Assembly: GCA_001799845.1 (NCBI GenBank) | Contig: MGUG01000058.1 | Coordinates: 1 to 40,719 of the forward strand | Reading direction: 5' to 3' | DNA from: Elusimicrobia bacterium GWC2_64_44 | Lineage (GTDB): Bacteria; Elusimicrobiota; Elusimicrobia; Elusimicrobiales; UBA9959 | Length of the DNA stretch: 40,719 nt | Shown: positions 1-10,045 of the stretch, one piece after another | How positions within the stretch are numbered: the first letter of the stretch is position 1 | Layout: the number at the start of each line of letters is the position of its first letter | The notes under the pieces: generated by a model | Databases searched by the model: none | The model's input: only the letters and a program-made list of their open reading frames with translations | Told to the model about the DNA's origin: nothing | Position numbers and translations under genes: made by a program

Positions 1-942
1 AAGCGCCCCATCTGCATCTACGTGGCCGTGGGCCAGAAGCAGTCCACCGTGGCCCGCGTGGCCAAGATCCTCGAGGACAACGGCGCGATGGAATACTCCA
101 TCATCGTCTCCGCCTCCGCCTCGGACCCGGCGTCCATGCTGTACCTCGCGCCCTACACCGGCTGCGCCATCGGCGAAGAGTTCATGTGGAACGGCCAGCA
201 CGCGCTGGTCATCTACGACGACCTTTCCAAGCACGCGCAGAGCTACCGGCAGATGTCGCTGCTGCTGCGCCGCCCCCCGGGCCGCGAAGCCTACCCCGGC
301 GACGTGTTCTATCTCCATTCCCGCCTGCTCGAGCGCGCCTGCAAACTGTGCGACAAGAACGGCGGCGGCTCGCTGACCGCGCTGCCCATCATCGAAACGC
401 AGGCCAGCGACGTGACGGCCTACATCCCCACCAACGTCATCTCCATCACCGACGGCCAGATCTACCTGGAGTCGAGCCTCTTTCATTCCGGCATCAAGCC
501 CGCCGTTAACGTGGGCATCTCGGTCTCCCGCGTAGGCAGCTCGGCGCAGATCAAGGCCATGAAGCAGGTGGCCGGCCAGCTGCGCCTCGACCTCGCGCAG
601 TACAACGAGCTCGCGGCCTTCGCGCAGTTCGGCAGCGACCTCGACAAGGCCAGCATGGACCTGCTCAAGCGCGGCCAGCGCATGGTGGAGCTGCTCAAGC
701 AGGACCAGTACACGCCCATGCCCGTGCAGGAGCAGGTGGCGGTGCTGTTCGCCGGCACGCGCGGCTTCCTCGACGAGGTGGAACTGGACAAGGTGAAGAA
801 TTTCGAGTCGGGGCTGGTGAAATACCTGCGCGACGCCTACGCTAACCTCCTGGCCGACATCGCCGACAAGAAGCATTTGGACGCCGAGCTGGAGAAGCGC
901 CTGGCCGACGCGATCACCGACTTCAAGAAGAAGTTCGTCTAA
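1..942 (+). CDS. atpA: F1F0 ATP synthase subunit alpha (C-terminal part)
   Basis: The gene is truncated by the left window edge. The reading frame is open from base 1 and encodes about 313 residues, roughly the last 60% of a normal alpha subunit of about 500 residues. The first visible residues read [11 protein letters not shown], the family-typical stretch just after the P-loop, which lies outside the window. The signature [10 protein letters not shown] carries the arginine that reaches into the catalytic site of the beta subunit, and the helical C-terminal domain follows. Alpha carries non-catalytic nucleotide sites in the cytoplasmic F1 hexamer. The stop is 4 bases before the next start, so the gene is co-transcribed with the epimerase and atpG downstream. 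The identification is secure. Confidence 0.97.
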   Translation, partial: KRPICIYVAVGQKQSTVARVAKILEDNGAMEYSIIVSASASDPASMLYLAPYTGCAIGEEFMWNGQHALVIYDDLSKHAQSYRQMSLLLRRPPGREAYPGDVFYLHSRLLERACKLCDKNGGGSLTALPIIETQASDVTAYIPTNVISITDGQIYLESSLFHSGIKPAVNVGISVSRVGSSAQIKAMKQVAGQLRLDLAQYNELAAFAQFGSDLDKASMDLLKRGQRMVELLKQDQYTPMPVQEQVAVLFAGTRGFLDEVELDKVKNFESGLVKYLRDAYANLLADIADKKHLDAELEKRLADAITDFKKKFV

Positions 943-946
943 GAAC

Positions 947-1870
947 ATGAAAAGATACCTCGTCACCGGCGGCGCCGGGTTCATCGGTTCCAACATCTCC
1001 TTCGCCCTGGAAAAAGAGCGCAAGGCGGGTGTGACCGTGCTCGATAACTTCTCGTCGGGCCACTACAAGACCCTGGTAGGCTTCGGCGGCGACGTGGTGG
1101 CGGGGGATATCCGCGAAACGGGCTGGTTCGATAAGGTGGGTCCGGTGGACGCCATCCTGCACCAGGCCGCGATCGTGGACACCACCGTTACCGAGCAGCG
1201 CGCCATGATGGAAGTGAACGTGGACGGCTTTCGCAACGTGCTGGAGTTCGCCCTGAAGGCGGGCGTCAAGCGCGTGGTCTACGCCTCCTCGGCCGCCACC
1301 TACGGCAACGGCAAGTGCCCCATGCACGAGAGCAGCGTGCCCGAGCCCGAGAACGTCTACGGCTTCTCCAAGGCCATCATGGACAACGTCGCCATGGCCT
1401 TCGCCGCGGCCCACAAGGACATGACCATCGTCGGGCTGCGCTATTTCAACGTCTTCGGCCCGCGCGAGTACTACAAGGGCAAGATGGCCAGCATGGTCTT
1501 CCAGCTCTACAACCAGATGAAGGCCGGCAAGCGTCCGCGCGTCTTCAAGTTCGGCGAGCAGGTGCGCGACTTCGTCTACGTCAAGGACATCGTGCGCGGC
1601 AACCTCAACGCCCTCGACGCCGAGCGCTCCTGCGTCTGTAACCTGGCCTCGGGCAAGCCCGGCAACTTCAACGAGGTGATAGAGGCCCTGAACAAGGCCC
1701 TCGCCACCAACCTCGCCCCCGACTATTTCGACAACCCGTACGGCTTCTACCAGAACAAGACCCACGCCGACCTGCGGCAGGCCAAGGCCCTGCTGAACTA
1801 CCGGCCCGAGTGGAGCCTGGCTGACGCCATCGCGGATTACGTCAAGATCCTGGAGAAGACGCGGATCTAA
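947..1870 (+). CDS. hldD: ADP-L-glycero-D-manno-heptose 6-epimerase-like NAD(P)-dependent epimerase
   Basis: This is an extended short-chain dehydrogenase/reductase of 307 residues. The Rossmann nucleotide-binding motif TGGAGFIG lies at residues 7-14. The catalytic YxxxK is Y138/K142, with serines in YASSAATYG at 112-120. The motifs RYFNVFGPRE, KGKMASM and QVRDFVYVKD follow the pattern of HldD (RfaD), which epimerises ADP-D-glycero- to ADP-L-glycero-manno-heptose for the LPS inner core. The general SDR/epimerase call is certain. The HldD substrate is inferred from motif resemblance, and a UDP-hexose epimerase is the alternative. The gene sits inside the ATP synthase operon, 4 bases after atpA and 3 bases before atpG, which is unusual. 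Its base composition does not differ obviously from its neighbours. Confidence 0.85.
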   Translation: MKRYLVTGGAGFIGSNISFALEKERKAGVTVLDNFSSGHYKTLVGFGGDVVAGDIRETGWFDKVGPVDAILHQAAIVDTTVTEQRAMMEVNVDGFRNVLEFALKAGVKRVVYASSAATYGNGKCPMHESSVPEPENVYGFSKAIMDNVAMAFAAAHKDMTIVGLRYFNVFGPREYYKGKMASMVFQLYNQMKAGKRPRVFKFGEQVRDFVYVKDIVRGNLNALDAERSCVCNLASGKPGNFNEVIEALNKALATNLAPDYFDNPYGFYQNKTHADLRQAKALLNYRPEWSLADAIADYVKILEKTRI

Positions 1871-1873
1871 ACT

Positions 1874-2773
1874 ATGGCTTCACTGCGCGACATACGCAAG
1901 CACATCGCCTCTGTAAAGAGCATCAAGCAGATCACCTACGCCATGAAGATGGTGGCGGCGGCGCGCATCAAGCGCGCGCAGAACTCCATCCTGGCCTCCC
2001 GGCCTTTCGCGGTGGAGATGGACCGCCTGATAGGCGACCTCTACTGCGAACTAGGCGAGGAAGACCTGGCCGGCACCCCGGCGCAGAAGCTCTTCTGCGA
2101 GCGCCCGGCCGGCGGGCCGCTGTGCCTGGTGCTCGTCACGGCCGACAAGGGGCTGTGCGGCTCCTTCAATACCAACCTGCTCAAGGCCGCGGCAGCCTGG
2201 CTCAAGGAGAACCGGGGCCGCAAGATCTGCGCGGTGGCGGTCGGCCGCAAGGGCCGGGATTTCCTGAAGCGCCTCAAGGGCCTGGACCTGGAAATAGTCC
2301 ACGAGATGGTGGGTATCTTCCCCAAGGCCGGCTACGTGCACGCCCAGCTGCTGACCGACGCGGTGCTCAAGCTTTACGGCGAGCGGCCCGTGGAGAAGGT
2401 CACGCTGATCTACAACGAATTCAAGTCCATGGTGACGCAGCAGATAGTGACCGACCAGCTGCTCCCGATCAAGGGGCATGTCCTGGCCTGCGGCGCCAAG
2501 GGCGCGCTGTCGGCCGATTTTGACTTCGAGCCGCGCAAGGCCGACCTGCTGGGCGCGCTGCTGCCGCGCCACCTGGGCGCGCAGCTCTACCGCACCCTGC
2601 TCGAGTCGCAGGCGGCCGAGCTGGCCGCGCGCATGAGCGCCATGGAAGCCGCCTCCAAGAACGCCTCCGAGCTGATAGACGGCCTCACTTTGAAGATGAA
2701 CAAGACCCGCCAGGCGATGATAACGACGGAGCTTAACGAGATAGTGAGCGGCGCCGAGGCGCTGGGCGGGTGA
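1874..2773 (+). CDS. atpG: ATP synthase subunit gamma
   Basis: This 299-residue protein has the family N-terminus with IRKHIASVKSIKQITYAMKMV and the C-terminal helix with LTLKMNKTRQAMITTEL and NEIVSGAEAL. These two segments form the antiparallel coiled coil that rotates inside the alpha3beta3 ring. The length is normal for bacterial gamma subunits. The middle Rossmann-like region is recognisable (VTADKGLCGSFNTNL). The start ATG is 3 bases after the epimerase stop, so the two genes are almost certainly co-transcribed. A 169-base spacer rich in inverted repeats separates it from atpD, unlike the tight spacing elsewhere in this operon. Confidence 0.97.
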   Translation: MASLRDIRKHIASVKSIKQITYAMKMVAAARIKRAQNSILASRPFAVEMDRLIGDLYCELGEEDLAGTPAQKLFCERPAGGPLCLVLVTADKGLCGSFNTNLLKAAAAWLKENRGRKICAVAVGRKGRDFLKRLKGLDLEIVHEMVGIFPKAGYVHAQLLTDAVLKLYGERPVEKVTLIYNEFKSMVTQQIVTDQLLPIKGHVLACGAKGALSADFDFEPRKADLLGALLPRHLGAQLYRTLLESQAAELAARMSAMEAASKNASELIDGLTLKMNKTRQAMITTELNEIVSGAEALGG

Positions 2774-2797
2774 CGCGGCGGTCCGTCGGGCAGGCCG

Positions 2798-2907
2798 GAG
2801 CGCAAAACGCGCTCGCGCACACCGTGCGCTCGCTCCGCGATTCGGCCCTCGCGCTTATGCAAGCTCGGGCCTCACGAGGGTTTTGCTGATCCGGCCAGCC
2901 CGCCGGA
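2798..2907 (+). promoter_or_regulatory. Hairpin-rich atpG-atpD spacer
   Basis: The 169-base gap between atpG and atpD holds three perfect short inverted repeats: GAGCGC/GCGCTC (2798-2803 with 2809-2814), GCGCAC/GTGCGC (2815-2820 with 2824-2829, directly abutting the first) and TCCGGC/GCCGGA (2890-2895 with 2902-2907). None is followed by a T-run, so they do not look like intrinsic terminators. A good Shine-Dalgarno, AAGGAG at about 2932-2937, follows before the atpD ATG. The structures may protect a processed mRNA end or tune beta-subunit translation relative to gamma. That function is inference. Confidence 0.45.
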
Positions 2908-2933
2908 CCGGGTAGCTGGAGAATCGGATTTAA

Positions 2934-4364
<1,431 letters not shown>

Positions 4365-4365
4365 C

Positions 4366-4791
4366 ATGGACAAGAAGCGCCTGCTGCTAACGATAGTCAC
4401 GCCGGAGAAGACCATCCTCACGGACCATCCGGTCGACTTCGTCACTATCCCCGCCGAGGGCGGCGAGATGGGCGTGCTGCCCGGGCACGCCCCGCAGGTG
4501 GCGCAGCTGCGCGAAGGCATCATGCATTACCGCGACGGCCACCACAAAGAGGTCTTCGCGGTGCTCAACGGCTTCGCGGAGATCTACCGCGACCGGGTGC
4601 TGGTGCTGGCCGAAGCCGCCGAGCTGGCGAAGGAAGTCAGCGAGGAGCGGGCCCGCCAGGCCTACCAGCAGGCCAAGCAGACGCTGGCCATGCGCGGGGC
4701 CGACATGGACCTGGACGAGGCCACCGCCTCCCTGCGCCGCGCCGCCGTGCGCATGAAGGTGGCCGAGTTCCGCCGCAAGCACAAAATGTAG
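4366..4791 (+). CDS. atpC: ATP synthase subunit epsilon
   Basis: This 141-residue protein starts 1 base after the atpD stop. The N-terminal beta-sandwich domain shows the family pattern (IVTPEKTIL, VDFVTIPAEGGEMGVLPGHAP). The C-terminal segment from about residue 87 is a two-helix, alanine- and arginine-rich domain of the kind that regulates ATP hydrolysis. Epsilon binds gamma in the central stalk. It is the last gene of the operon: a strong bidirectional terminator begins about 10 bases after its stop. The length is normal. Confidence 0.95.
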   Translation: MDKKRLLLTIVTPEKTILTDHPVDFVTIPAEGGEMGVLPGHAPQVAQLREGIMHYRDGHHKEVFAVLNGFAEIYRDRVLVLAEAAELAKEVSEERARQAYQQAKQTLAMRGADMDLDEATASLRRAAVRMKVAEFRRKHKM

Positions 4792-4800
4792 GCACCACAG

Positions 4801-4846
4801 AGCGCAAAAAAAACGTCCGCTTCAGGCGGACGTTTTTTTTTGCGCT
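4801..4846. terminator. Bidirectional intrinsic terminator between atpC and the TonB receptor gene
   Basis: A near-perfect inverted repeat reads AGCGC, eight A, CGTCCGC, then a short TTCAG loop region, then GCGGACG, nine T, GCGCT. The GC-rich core is flanked by an A-run on one side and a T-run on the other, so it can terminate in both directions. It separates the convergent atp operon (plus) and the receptor operon (minus). Confidence 0.93.
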
Positions 4847-4855
4847 CCGGCCCGT

Positions 4856-6841
4856 CTACTGGAAGCCGAAAGCGAAGCCGGCCTGCAGCAGGAGCTGCCT
4901 GCCGGGCTGCCGGTACCTGTCGGGCGGGCGGTTGGAGGTGTGGTAGTAGCGCTCGTTAAAGATGTTCTTGCCGATAAGGCTGGCGCTGAAATTCCTGGCT
5001 TCGAGGAAGGCCAGGGACGCGTCCACGGCCAGCGCGGCCCCGACGTAGCGGCTGCCGGTGGCGCCGATGGCCCTGGTGTTGCGGCGCCTGCCCGCCCAGC
5101 GGCCTTCCAGGTCCAGCTTTACCTGCCGGCTGAAAGCGTAAAAGATCCCGGCCCCGCCGTTGTTGCCGCCTATCTCGTCTACCGGCACCCCGCGCTCGTC
5201 CTCGGAATGCTGGTGCGCGTAGAATAGCCGGCCCTTAAAATGTCCGCCGGAATATTCCAGCAGCGTTTCCAGCCCGAGGGTCTCGATGTCGCCGGAATTC
5301 ACGAAGCGGTTGGCCGCGCTGTCCAGCGTCACAAGGTTGTCGAGGGTGTTGCGGTAAACGGCCAGGTCGGCGCGCAGGCTGTCGCTGAAGGACCAGGCGC
5401 CGGAAAGCTCGGCCGACCGCATTTTTTCCGGGTGCAGCCCGGAGTTGCCGGCGCCGTAGGTGAAGTCCCAGGGCTTGGGGGCGCGGTAGGCCTCGGCGTA
5501 AAGAGCCTTCAGCGTCAGGCGCCGCGTATTGAAGACCGCGCCGGCCCGCGGCGTGTAGACCTTGCCGTAGGTGCTGCTGTTGTCGTGCCGTACGCCGCCG
5601 GTCAGCTTCAGCCCGGGAGCCAGGGCGTACTTCGCCTGGGCGTAGACGCTCAGCAGCTCGTTGGACGCCATCGCCGGGCTGCCGGGAACCGGGGGGCGCG
5701 CCAGGGGATCGCCGCTGTAGGTGGTGGAGAAATCCCTCGCCAGGTTCTCTTTTTCGGCCGCGACCCCGCAGGTCAGGTCCAGTTCTTCAGCCGGCCTCAG
5801 GCTCAGCCGGCTTTCCAGCCCGAACAGGTCGTTGGGCCGGTACTGCCCCTCCCGGCCGCAGGTGGAGCAGGCCAGGTTATAGACGCTCGCGACCGTATCG
5901 TCCATGACGGTGCTGGAGCGGTAATAGAGGCGCGACTCCGCCTCCCAGCCGGGCTCGGCGGTGTAGGAGTGCTTCAGCCAAAGGTTCGTGAACCGGATGT
6001 GCCAGTCGGTCCCGGAGTCGAGGTAAGCCGTGCCGACGGACTTGAAGTTGGTGGAGCGCGAGGCGCGCTTGTCCTGGACCAGCCCGCCGAAGGTGAAGTC
6101 CTTCCAGCGGAGCTTGCCGTCGGCGGCCCAGCTGTCTTCGAAATTCTCCATATTCCGGGTCCAGTTGCCGTCTCCCGCGGCGCCCCGGAGGGGCTGCTTG
6201 TCCGTGTGTTTTATTGCTCCGGATAAGCTGGCGCCCCTACCCGCGGCCTGGTCGGCGAAACCGTAGCTGAGCGCCGCGGCGCGCGTATCGAAGCCGCCCG
6301 CCGTAACCTCCGCGCTCCCGCCGTCGATATCTTCGGGCTCCCGCGTGATCAGGTTGATAACGCCGGAGACCGCGTTGGTCCCGTAGAGCGCAGAGGCCGG
6401 TCCGTAGACCACCTCTATGCGCTTGACGTTGGCCAGGTTGTACTGGGCGCCCCCGTAGAAGCCGCCGGAATTGAGCTCGTTGATCTGCACACCGTCGACC
6501 AGCAGCAGGATCAGGTTGTTCTGGCTGGGCAGGCCGCGCAGAAAGACGTAGCTGTTAAAGCCGGAGATGTCCCTGAACTGGAAGCCGGGCAGGCCGGCCA
6601 GGGCCTCCTCGAGGGTCCGGCAGCCGCGCTCCCGGATCTCCGCCGCCGTTATCACGCGCACGGTGGCGGGCGCCTCGCTGGCCGGCTCTGGCTCCTTCGA
6701 GGCGGAAACCACCTCGACGTCGGCCAGCTTGCCCAGGTCGTAGGAGAGCAGCTCCCGCAGGCCGGCCGCGGCCGGTTCAGCGGCCGCCGGAGCGGCGGCC
6801 AGCAGCAGGCAGAAAAAAAAGAGCAGTCCTGGCATGGTCAT
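4856..6841 (-). CDS. TonB-dependent outer-membrane receptor
   Basis: The 661-residue protein begins with a signal peptide (hydrophobic LLFFFCLLLAAAPAAA, cleavage probably after AAA near residue 22). A plug domain follows at about 50-165, with PATVRVITAAEI, TLEEALAGLPG, LRGLPSQNN, LLLVDGVQIN and VYGPASALYGTNAVSGVINL. The rest is a 22-strand-type beta-barrel. It resembles the vitamin B12/colicin-I-type receptors that start with a short 'LSYDLGKLADVEVVSASK' segment and are often encoded next to DUF4154 proteins. The ligand is unknown. The C-terminus ends FGFQ, so the usual terminal aromatic is one position in from the end. It is the last gene of a five-gene minus-strand operon and starts 6 bases after the YfiR-like gene ends. 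A second in-frame ATG lies two codons downstream. Confidence 0.93.
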   Translation of the reverse strand: MTMPGLLFFFCLLLAAAPAAAEPAAAGLRELLSYDLGKLADVEVVSASKEPEPASEAPATVRVITAAEIRERGCRTLEEALAGLPGFQFRDISGFNSYVFLRGLPSQNNLILLLVDGVQINELNSGGFYGGAQYNLANVKRIEVVYGPASALYGTNAVSGVINLITREPEDIDGGSAEVTAGGFDTRAAALSYGFADQAAGRGASLSGAIKHTDKQPLRGAAGDGNWTRNMENFEDSWAADGKLRWKDFTFGGLVQDKRASRSTNFKSVGTAYLDSGTDWHIRFTNLWLKHSYTAEPGWEAESRLYYRSSTVMDDTVASVYNLACSTCGREGQYRPNDLFGLESRLSLRPAEELDLTCGVAAEKENLARDFSTTYSGDPLARPPVPGSPAMASNELLSVYAQAKYALAPGLKLTGGVRHDNSSTYGKVYTPRAGAVFNTRRLTLKALYAEAYRAPKPWDFTYGAGNSGLHPEKMRSAELSGAWSFSDSLRADLAVYRNTLDNLVTLDSAANRFVNSGDIETLGLETLLEYSGGHFKGRLFYAHQHSEDERGVPVDEIGGNNGGAGIFYAFSRQVKLDLEGRWAGRRRNTRAIGATGSRYVGAALAVDASLAFLEARNFSASLIGKNIFNERYYHTSNRPPDRYRQPGRQLLLQAGFAFGFQ

Positions 6842-6847
6842 TCCTTA

Positions 6848-7402
6848 TCAGGGCCGGTCCTGCACCAGCCGCGACACCTCCAGCAGCCGCGAGCTTATCT
6901 TCAGCCCCGCTTCCCTGGCCGCCCGGAGGTTTATCTCTATTCGTATCTTGTTGTTCTCTGCCGCGAAGCCTATCACGCCCGCGCCCCGCGCGAAGCCGGG
7001 CAGGTCGCTGACCGTCAGTACCCCGGCCCCGCGCAGCGCATTCGCCAGGCCGCGGGCCCGGCCCCGCTTGGCTTTTCCCAGGAAGAGGATGCGGCAGGAG
7101 CGCAGTTCTTCTTCCGAGTCCCCCAGCAGGCGCACGCGGAGTTTCTTTCCCCTCACCTCCGCTTCCGGCAACGCCGAGAGCGGGCCGGCCACCGGGTCGC
7201 TGCCCAGCACGCAGATATCGAAGTGCCCGGCGGCGCTGGCCGCGGGAACTTCCCACTCCACGAACTGGGTGAAATTGTAGATATAGGCGGCCTTCACCTC
7301 GGCTTCCTTCGCGGCGGCGCAGGAAGCCGCGCGCGGCAGCAGAGCGCAAGCCAGGGCCGCCGCGGCCGCGGTGAGGAAAAGTTTATGGCAGTGGTCCTGC
7401 AT
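6848..7402 (-). CDS. YfiR/DUF4154 family periplasmic protein
   Basis: This 184-residue protein has an N-terminal signal peptide (LFLTAAAAALACALLP, likely cut near residue 30). The mature part carries the DUF4154/YfiR pattern: KAAYIYNFTQFVEWE at about 37-51, a DICVLGSDPV strand, CRILFLGKA, GVLTVSDLPGFARGAGVIGF and the C-terminal IEINLRAAREAGLKISSRLL. In Pseudomonas, YfiR is a periplasmic repressor of the diguanylate cyclase YfiN. Here no GGDEF protein is nearby and the partners are a sensor kinase and a TonB receptor, so it probably acts as the periplasmic relay between them (inference). No good Shine-Dalgarno is visible before the ATG. Confidence 0.88.
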   Translation of the reverse strand: MQDHCHKLFLTAAAAALACALLPRAASCAAAKEAEVKAAYIYNFTQFVEWEVPAASAAGHFDICVLGSDPVAGPLSALPEAEVRGKKLRVRLLGDSEEELRSCRILFLGKAKRGRARGLANALRGAGVLTVSDLPGFARGAGVIGFAAENNKIRIEINLRAAREAGLKISSRLLEVSRLVQDRP

Positions 7403-7419
7403 GGAGTGTGGGGGAGCGG

Positions 7420-8043
7420 TTATTTTTTTTCGCTTTCCGTGCCCGGGTAGAGATCTTTAGTGCAATCGGGGCAGAGTCCGTGCGCTAATTCGGCGTCGGT
7501 CCTTTTGGCGATGAATTCTTCCACCCGTTGCCACTGGCCGGAGTCGGTATGGATCTTCTTGCACCTGGCGCACATCGGCAGCAGGCCGGAGAGGGTCTTT
7601 ACCTCGGCCAGCGCTTTTTCCAGGTTGCGGATCAGCTGCGCCTGGCGGAGGCTGAGGGCTTTGCGCTCTATGGCGTAGAATACCGCCCGCACCAGCAGGG
7701 CCGGGCTGAGGTCACCTTTTACTATATAGTCCTGCGCCCCGAGCTTTACCAGGTTCACGGCCAGTTCCTCGTCGTTGAGGACGGTCAGCAGCAGCAGCGG
7801 CGTGTCTGGCGCCGCCTTCGCCACGGCCTCGAAGGTCGCCTGACCGGTGCTGTCAGGCAGGGACAGGTCGGCTATGACGGCGTCGTACCGGTCCTTTTTA
7901 AGGGTGTCCAGCGCGTCCTTCAGCGACGAGACCGTAGCAAGGTGCATCGGCATGCTCTTGGTCCTCTTGAAGACGTCGCGCGTCAGCGCCAGGTCGTCCG
8001 GGTTGTCCTCGATGAGCAGCACTTTCAGCGTTTTTTTGGTCAT
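7420..8043 (-). CDS. Response regulator with C-terminal Cys4 module
   Basis: The 207-residue protein has an N-terminal receiver domain (residues 5-125): acidic residues in LLIEDNPDD, phospho-acceptor D59 in VIADLSLPD, and the conserved lysine in DYIVKGDLSP. It has no DNA-binding domain. A helical linker rich in leucine is followed by a short C-terminal module with two CxxC pairs, CARC and CPDC, about 30 residues apart, and the words KKIHTDSGQW and AHGLCPDCTKDLYPG. Similar tails occur at the ends of many PAS and receiver signalling proteins. Metal binding is likely but unproven. Its start overlaps the histidine kinase stop (ATGA), so the pair is translationally coupled. Confidence 0.9.
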   Translation of the reverse strand: MTKKTLKVLLIEDNPDDLALTRDVFKRTKSMPMHLATVSSLKDALDTLKKDRYDAVIADLSLPDSTGQATFEAVAKAAPDTPLLLLTVLNDEELAVNLVKLGAQDYIVKGDLSPALLVRAVFYAIERKALSLRQAQLIRNLEKALAEVKTLSGLLPMCARCKKIHTDSGQWQRVEEFIAKRTDAELAHGLCPDCTKDLYPGTESEKK

Positions 8044-9527
8044 GTGTTTTTCCTCTCTTCCTCCGCCCCGGGCTTACCCCCGGAGTGCAGGGTGAAATAA
8101 AAGACTGCGCCTTTATCCTCCGCGCTTTCGGCCCAGATGCGGCCGCCGTGCCGCTCGACGATGCGCTGCACCGTGGTCAGCCCGATGCCCGTGCCCGGGA
8201 ACTCCGCCGGGGAGTGCAGCCGCTGGAAGGGGCGGAAGAGCTTGCCGGCGTATTTCATGTCGAAGCCCTTGCCGTTGTCTTTCACGAAGTAGACGCGTTC
8301 CCCGTCTTTTTCAGAGGCCCCGAAAGCGATCTCGGGCGCCGCGGTCTGGCCGGTGAATTTCCAGGCGTTGGAGAGCAGGTTCTCCAATACCTCGCCCAGC
8401 AGCACACGGTCCCCTTTCGTCGTCAGGCCCTGCTGCGCCTCGAAGCTCACCTTCCTGGCCGGCTCCGCCTCGCGCAGCGCGTCGGCCGTCTCCTCGGCCA
8501 GCGCGCTGAGGTCAAGCTCCTTGAAATCCAGTTCCTGCCGCATCATCCGCGAGAGGCGCAGCAGGCTGTCTATCACCTGCGCCATCTGGCGGCAGCCGGC
8601 GCGGATGCGGCTGATGTGTTCCTTGCCGTCCGCGGAAAGCTGGCCGCAGCAATCCTCCTCCAGCAGCAGGCTGAAGCCGTCTATGCGGCGCAGCGGCGCG
8701 CGCAGGTCGTGAGAGGCGGAATAGGTGAAGGCCTCCAGCTCGCTGTTGGCGGCGCGCAGCGCGGCGGTGCGCTCCCTGACGGTGGCCTCCATCCCGGCGT
8801 GGGCCAGCCGCAGGGCCTCCTCTGCCTCGTCGCGCTCGCGGCTTCGGGCCTCCAGGCCGGCCAGCATCGCGTCCAGGCCGGCGGCCAGTACGCCTATCTC
8901 GTCGCCGCGGACTATGCCGGTCCTGGCGGAATAGTCGCCCTTGCCGGCCACGGCGCGGGCTAGGTCCGCGAGTTTCAGAATGGGTTGGGAGACCACGCGC
9001 TGGGCGCGCAGCGACACCAGCAGGGCCGCGCCGGCCATCAGCGCGGCGAGCCCCGCCAGCAGGCCGGCGCGGGCGGCTATACGGCCGGCCAGCCGGTCCT
9101 CGGAGGCGGCCAGCAGCACGGTCCCGTAGCGCCGCCCGTTATAATTCATCGGCTCCCGGGCCTCTATGAAGCGGCCGCCGCCCTCCGCGGGCAGGCGCAC
9201 CGGCGGCGAGGCGGCGTCGCCGCGCTGGTAGAAGGCAAAAAGAGAGCCGCTCTCGTCGTAGACGGCGGCGTAGGCCACGTCCTGGAAGACGGCCAGTTTG
9301 GCGAGCAGCTGCCCGGCCTCCTCGCGGTAGCCGAAGGCCAGCGGGGCCACGCAGTACTCGGCGCCGAGGCGCGCGGCCAGCGCCGTGTCGGACCTCAGCT
9401 CCCTGCGGAAGTTGCGCGCGTCTATCAGCGTCACGGCGGCGAAGCCGGCTATCACGCCGGCCGTGCTCACCGCGGTGATCAGCACCGTCAGCTTCGCGCT
9501 TAAAGACCTATCCCTGAAATAACCCAC
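8040..9527 (-). CDS. Membrane sensor histidine kinase with HAMP domain
   Basis: This 495-residue protein starts at a GTG preceded by a G-rich stretch. TM1 is at about 12-35, an extracytoplasmic sensor domain of about 110 residues follows (CHASE8-like in size and position), and TM2 is at about 152-173. HAMP spans about 175-230 and a coiled coil leads to the dimerisation domain with H273 in YSASHDLRAPLRR. The ATPase domain has the N box NLLSNAWKFTG, G1 DNGKGFD and G2 GTGIGLTTVQRI. This 'bacteriophytochrome-like' H-box class often pairs with single-domain regulators, and two are encoded here, one on each side. The sensed signal is unknown. Confidence 0.94.
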   Translation of the reverse strand: MGYFRDRSLSAKLTVLITAVSTAGVIAGFAAVTLIDARNFRRELRSDTALAARLGAEYCVAPLAFGYREEAGQLLAKLAVFQDVAYAAVYDESGSLFAFYQRGDAASPPVRLPAEGGGRFIEAREPMNYNGRRYGTVLLAASEDRLAGRIAARAGLLAGLAALMAGAALLVSLRAQRVVSQPILKLADLARAVAGKGDYSARTGIVRGDEIGVLAAGLDAMLAGLEARSRERDEAEEALRLAHAGMEATVRERTAALRAANSELEAFTYSASHDLRAPLRRIDGFSLLLEEDCCGQLSADGKEHISRIRAGCRQMAQVIDSLLRLSRMMRQELDFKELDLSALAEETADALREAEPARKVSFEAQQGLTTKGDRVLLGEVLENLLSNAWKFTGQTAAPEIAFGASEKDGERVYFVKDNGKGFDMKYAGKLFRPFQRLHSPAEFPGTGIGLTTVQRIVERHGGRIWAESAEDKGAVFYFTLHSGGKPGAEEERKNT

Positions 9528-9545
9528 CGGCCCCCCGGCCGCCGG

Positions 9546-9992
9546 TCACTTCTTCGGCGGCAGCTTAACAATTACGAACCAGAAATCCTGTATGGTCCTG
9601 ATCACGCGGTCGAAATCTTCCATCAGGACCGGCTTGGTGATGAAGCAGTTGGAATGGAGTTTGTAGGTGCCGGTGATATCTTCCTCCGCTTTTGAGGTGG
9701 TAAGGATGATGACGGGGATATCTTTCAGCTCCGGGTCGCTTTTTATGATCTCCAGCAGCTCGTGGCCGTTCATCCTGGGCAGGTTGAGGTCCAGCAGGAT
9801 GATGTCCGGTCTGGGTACTGCGGAGTATTTTCCCTCGCGGCGCAGGAAGGCGAGGGCCTCTACGCCGTCGCCGGCCACGCTGACGCGGTTCTGCATGCGC
9901 GCTTTTTTGAACGAACGCACGGTCAGGGCCACGTCGTCGGGATTGTCCTCGACGAGCAAGATCTCTATGGGCGCGAGATTTCTCTGCTCCAT
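9546..9992 (-). CDS. CheY/Rcp1-like single-domain response regulator
   Basis: This 148-residue stand-alone receiver has the acidic pocket in ILLVEDNPDD, the phospho-acceptor D68 in IILLDLNLPRMNG, the T/S switch in VIILTTSKAEED, and a lysine in CFITKPV. The NxPxMNG pattern and length match the Rcp1 group that works with phytochrome-type kinases. It has no output domain and must act by protein contact or phosphotransfer. A strong Shine-Dalgarno (GGAGGA) lies about 7 bases before the ATG. It is the first gene of the minus-strand kinase-regulator-YfiR-receptor operon. Confidence 0.93.
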   Translation of the reverse strand: MEQRNLAPIEILLVEDNPDDVALTVRSFKKARMQNRVSVAGDGVEALAFLRREGKYSAVPRPDIILLDLNLPRMNGHELLEIIKSDPELKDIPVIILTTSKAEEDITGTYKLHSNCFITKPVLMEDFDRVIRTIQDFWFVIVKLPPKK

Positions 9993-10045
9993 TAGCTTTT
10001 CCTCCGTATGTCGGGCGAAAGGCCGGCGCGGTGCGCGCGGCTAAA

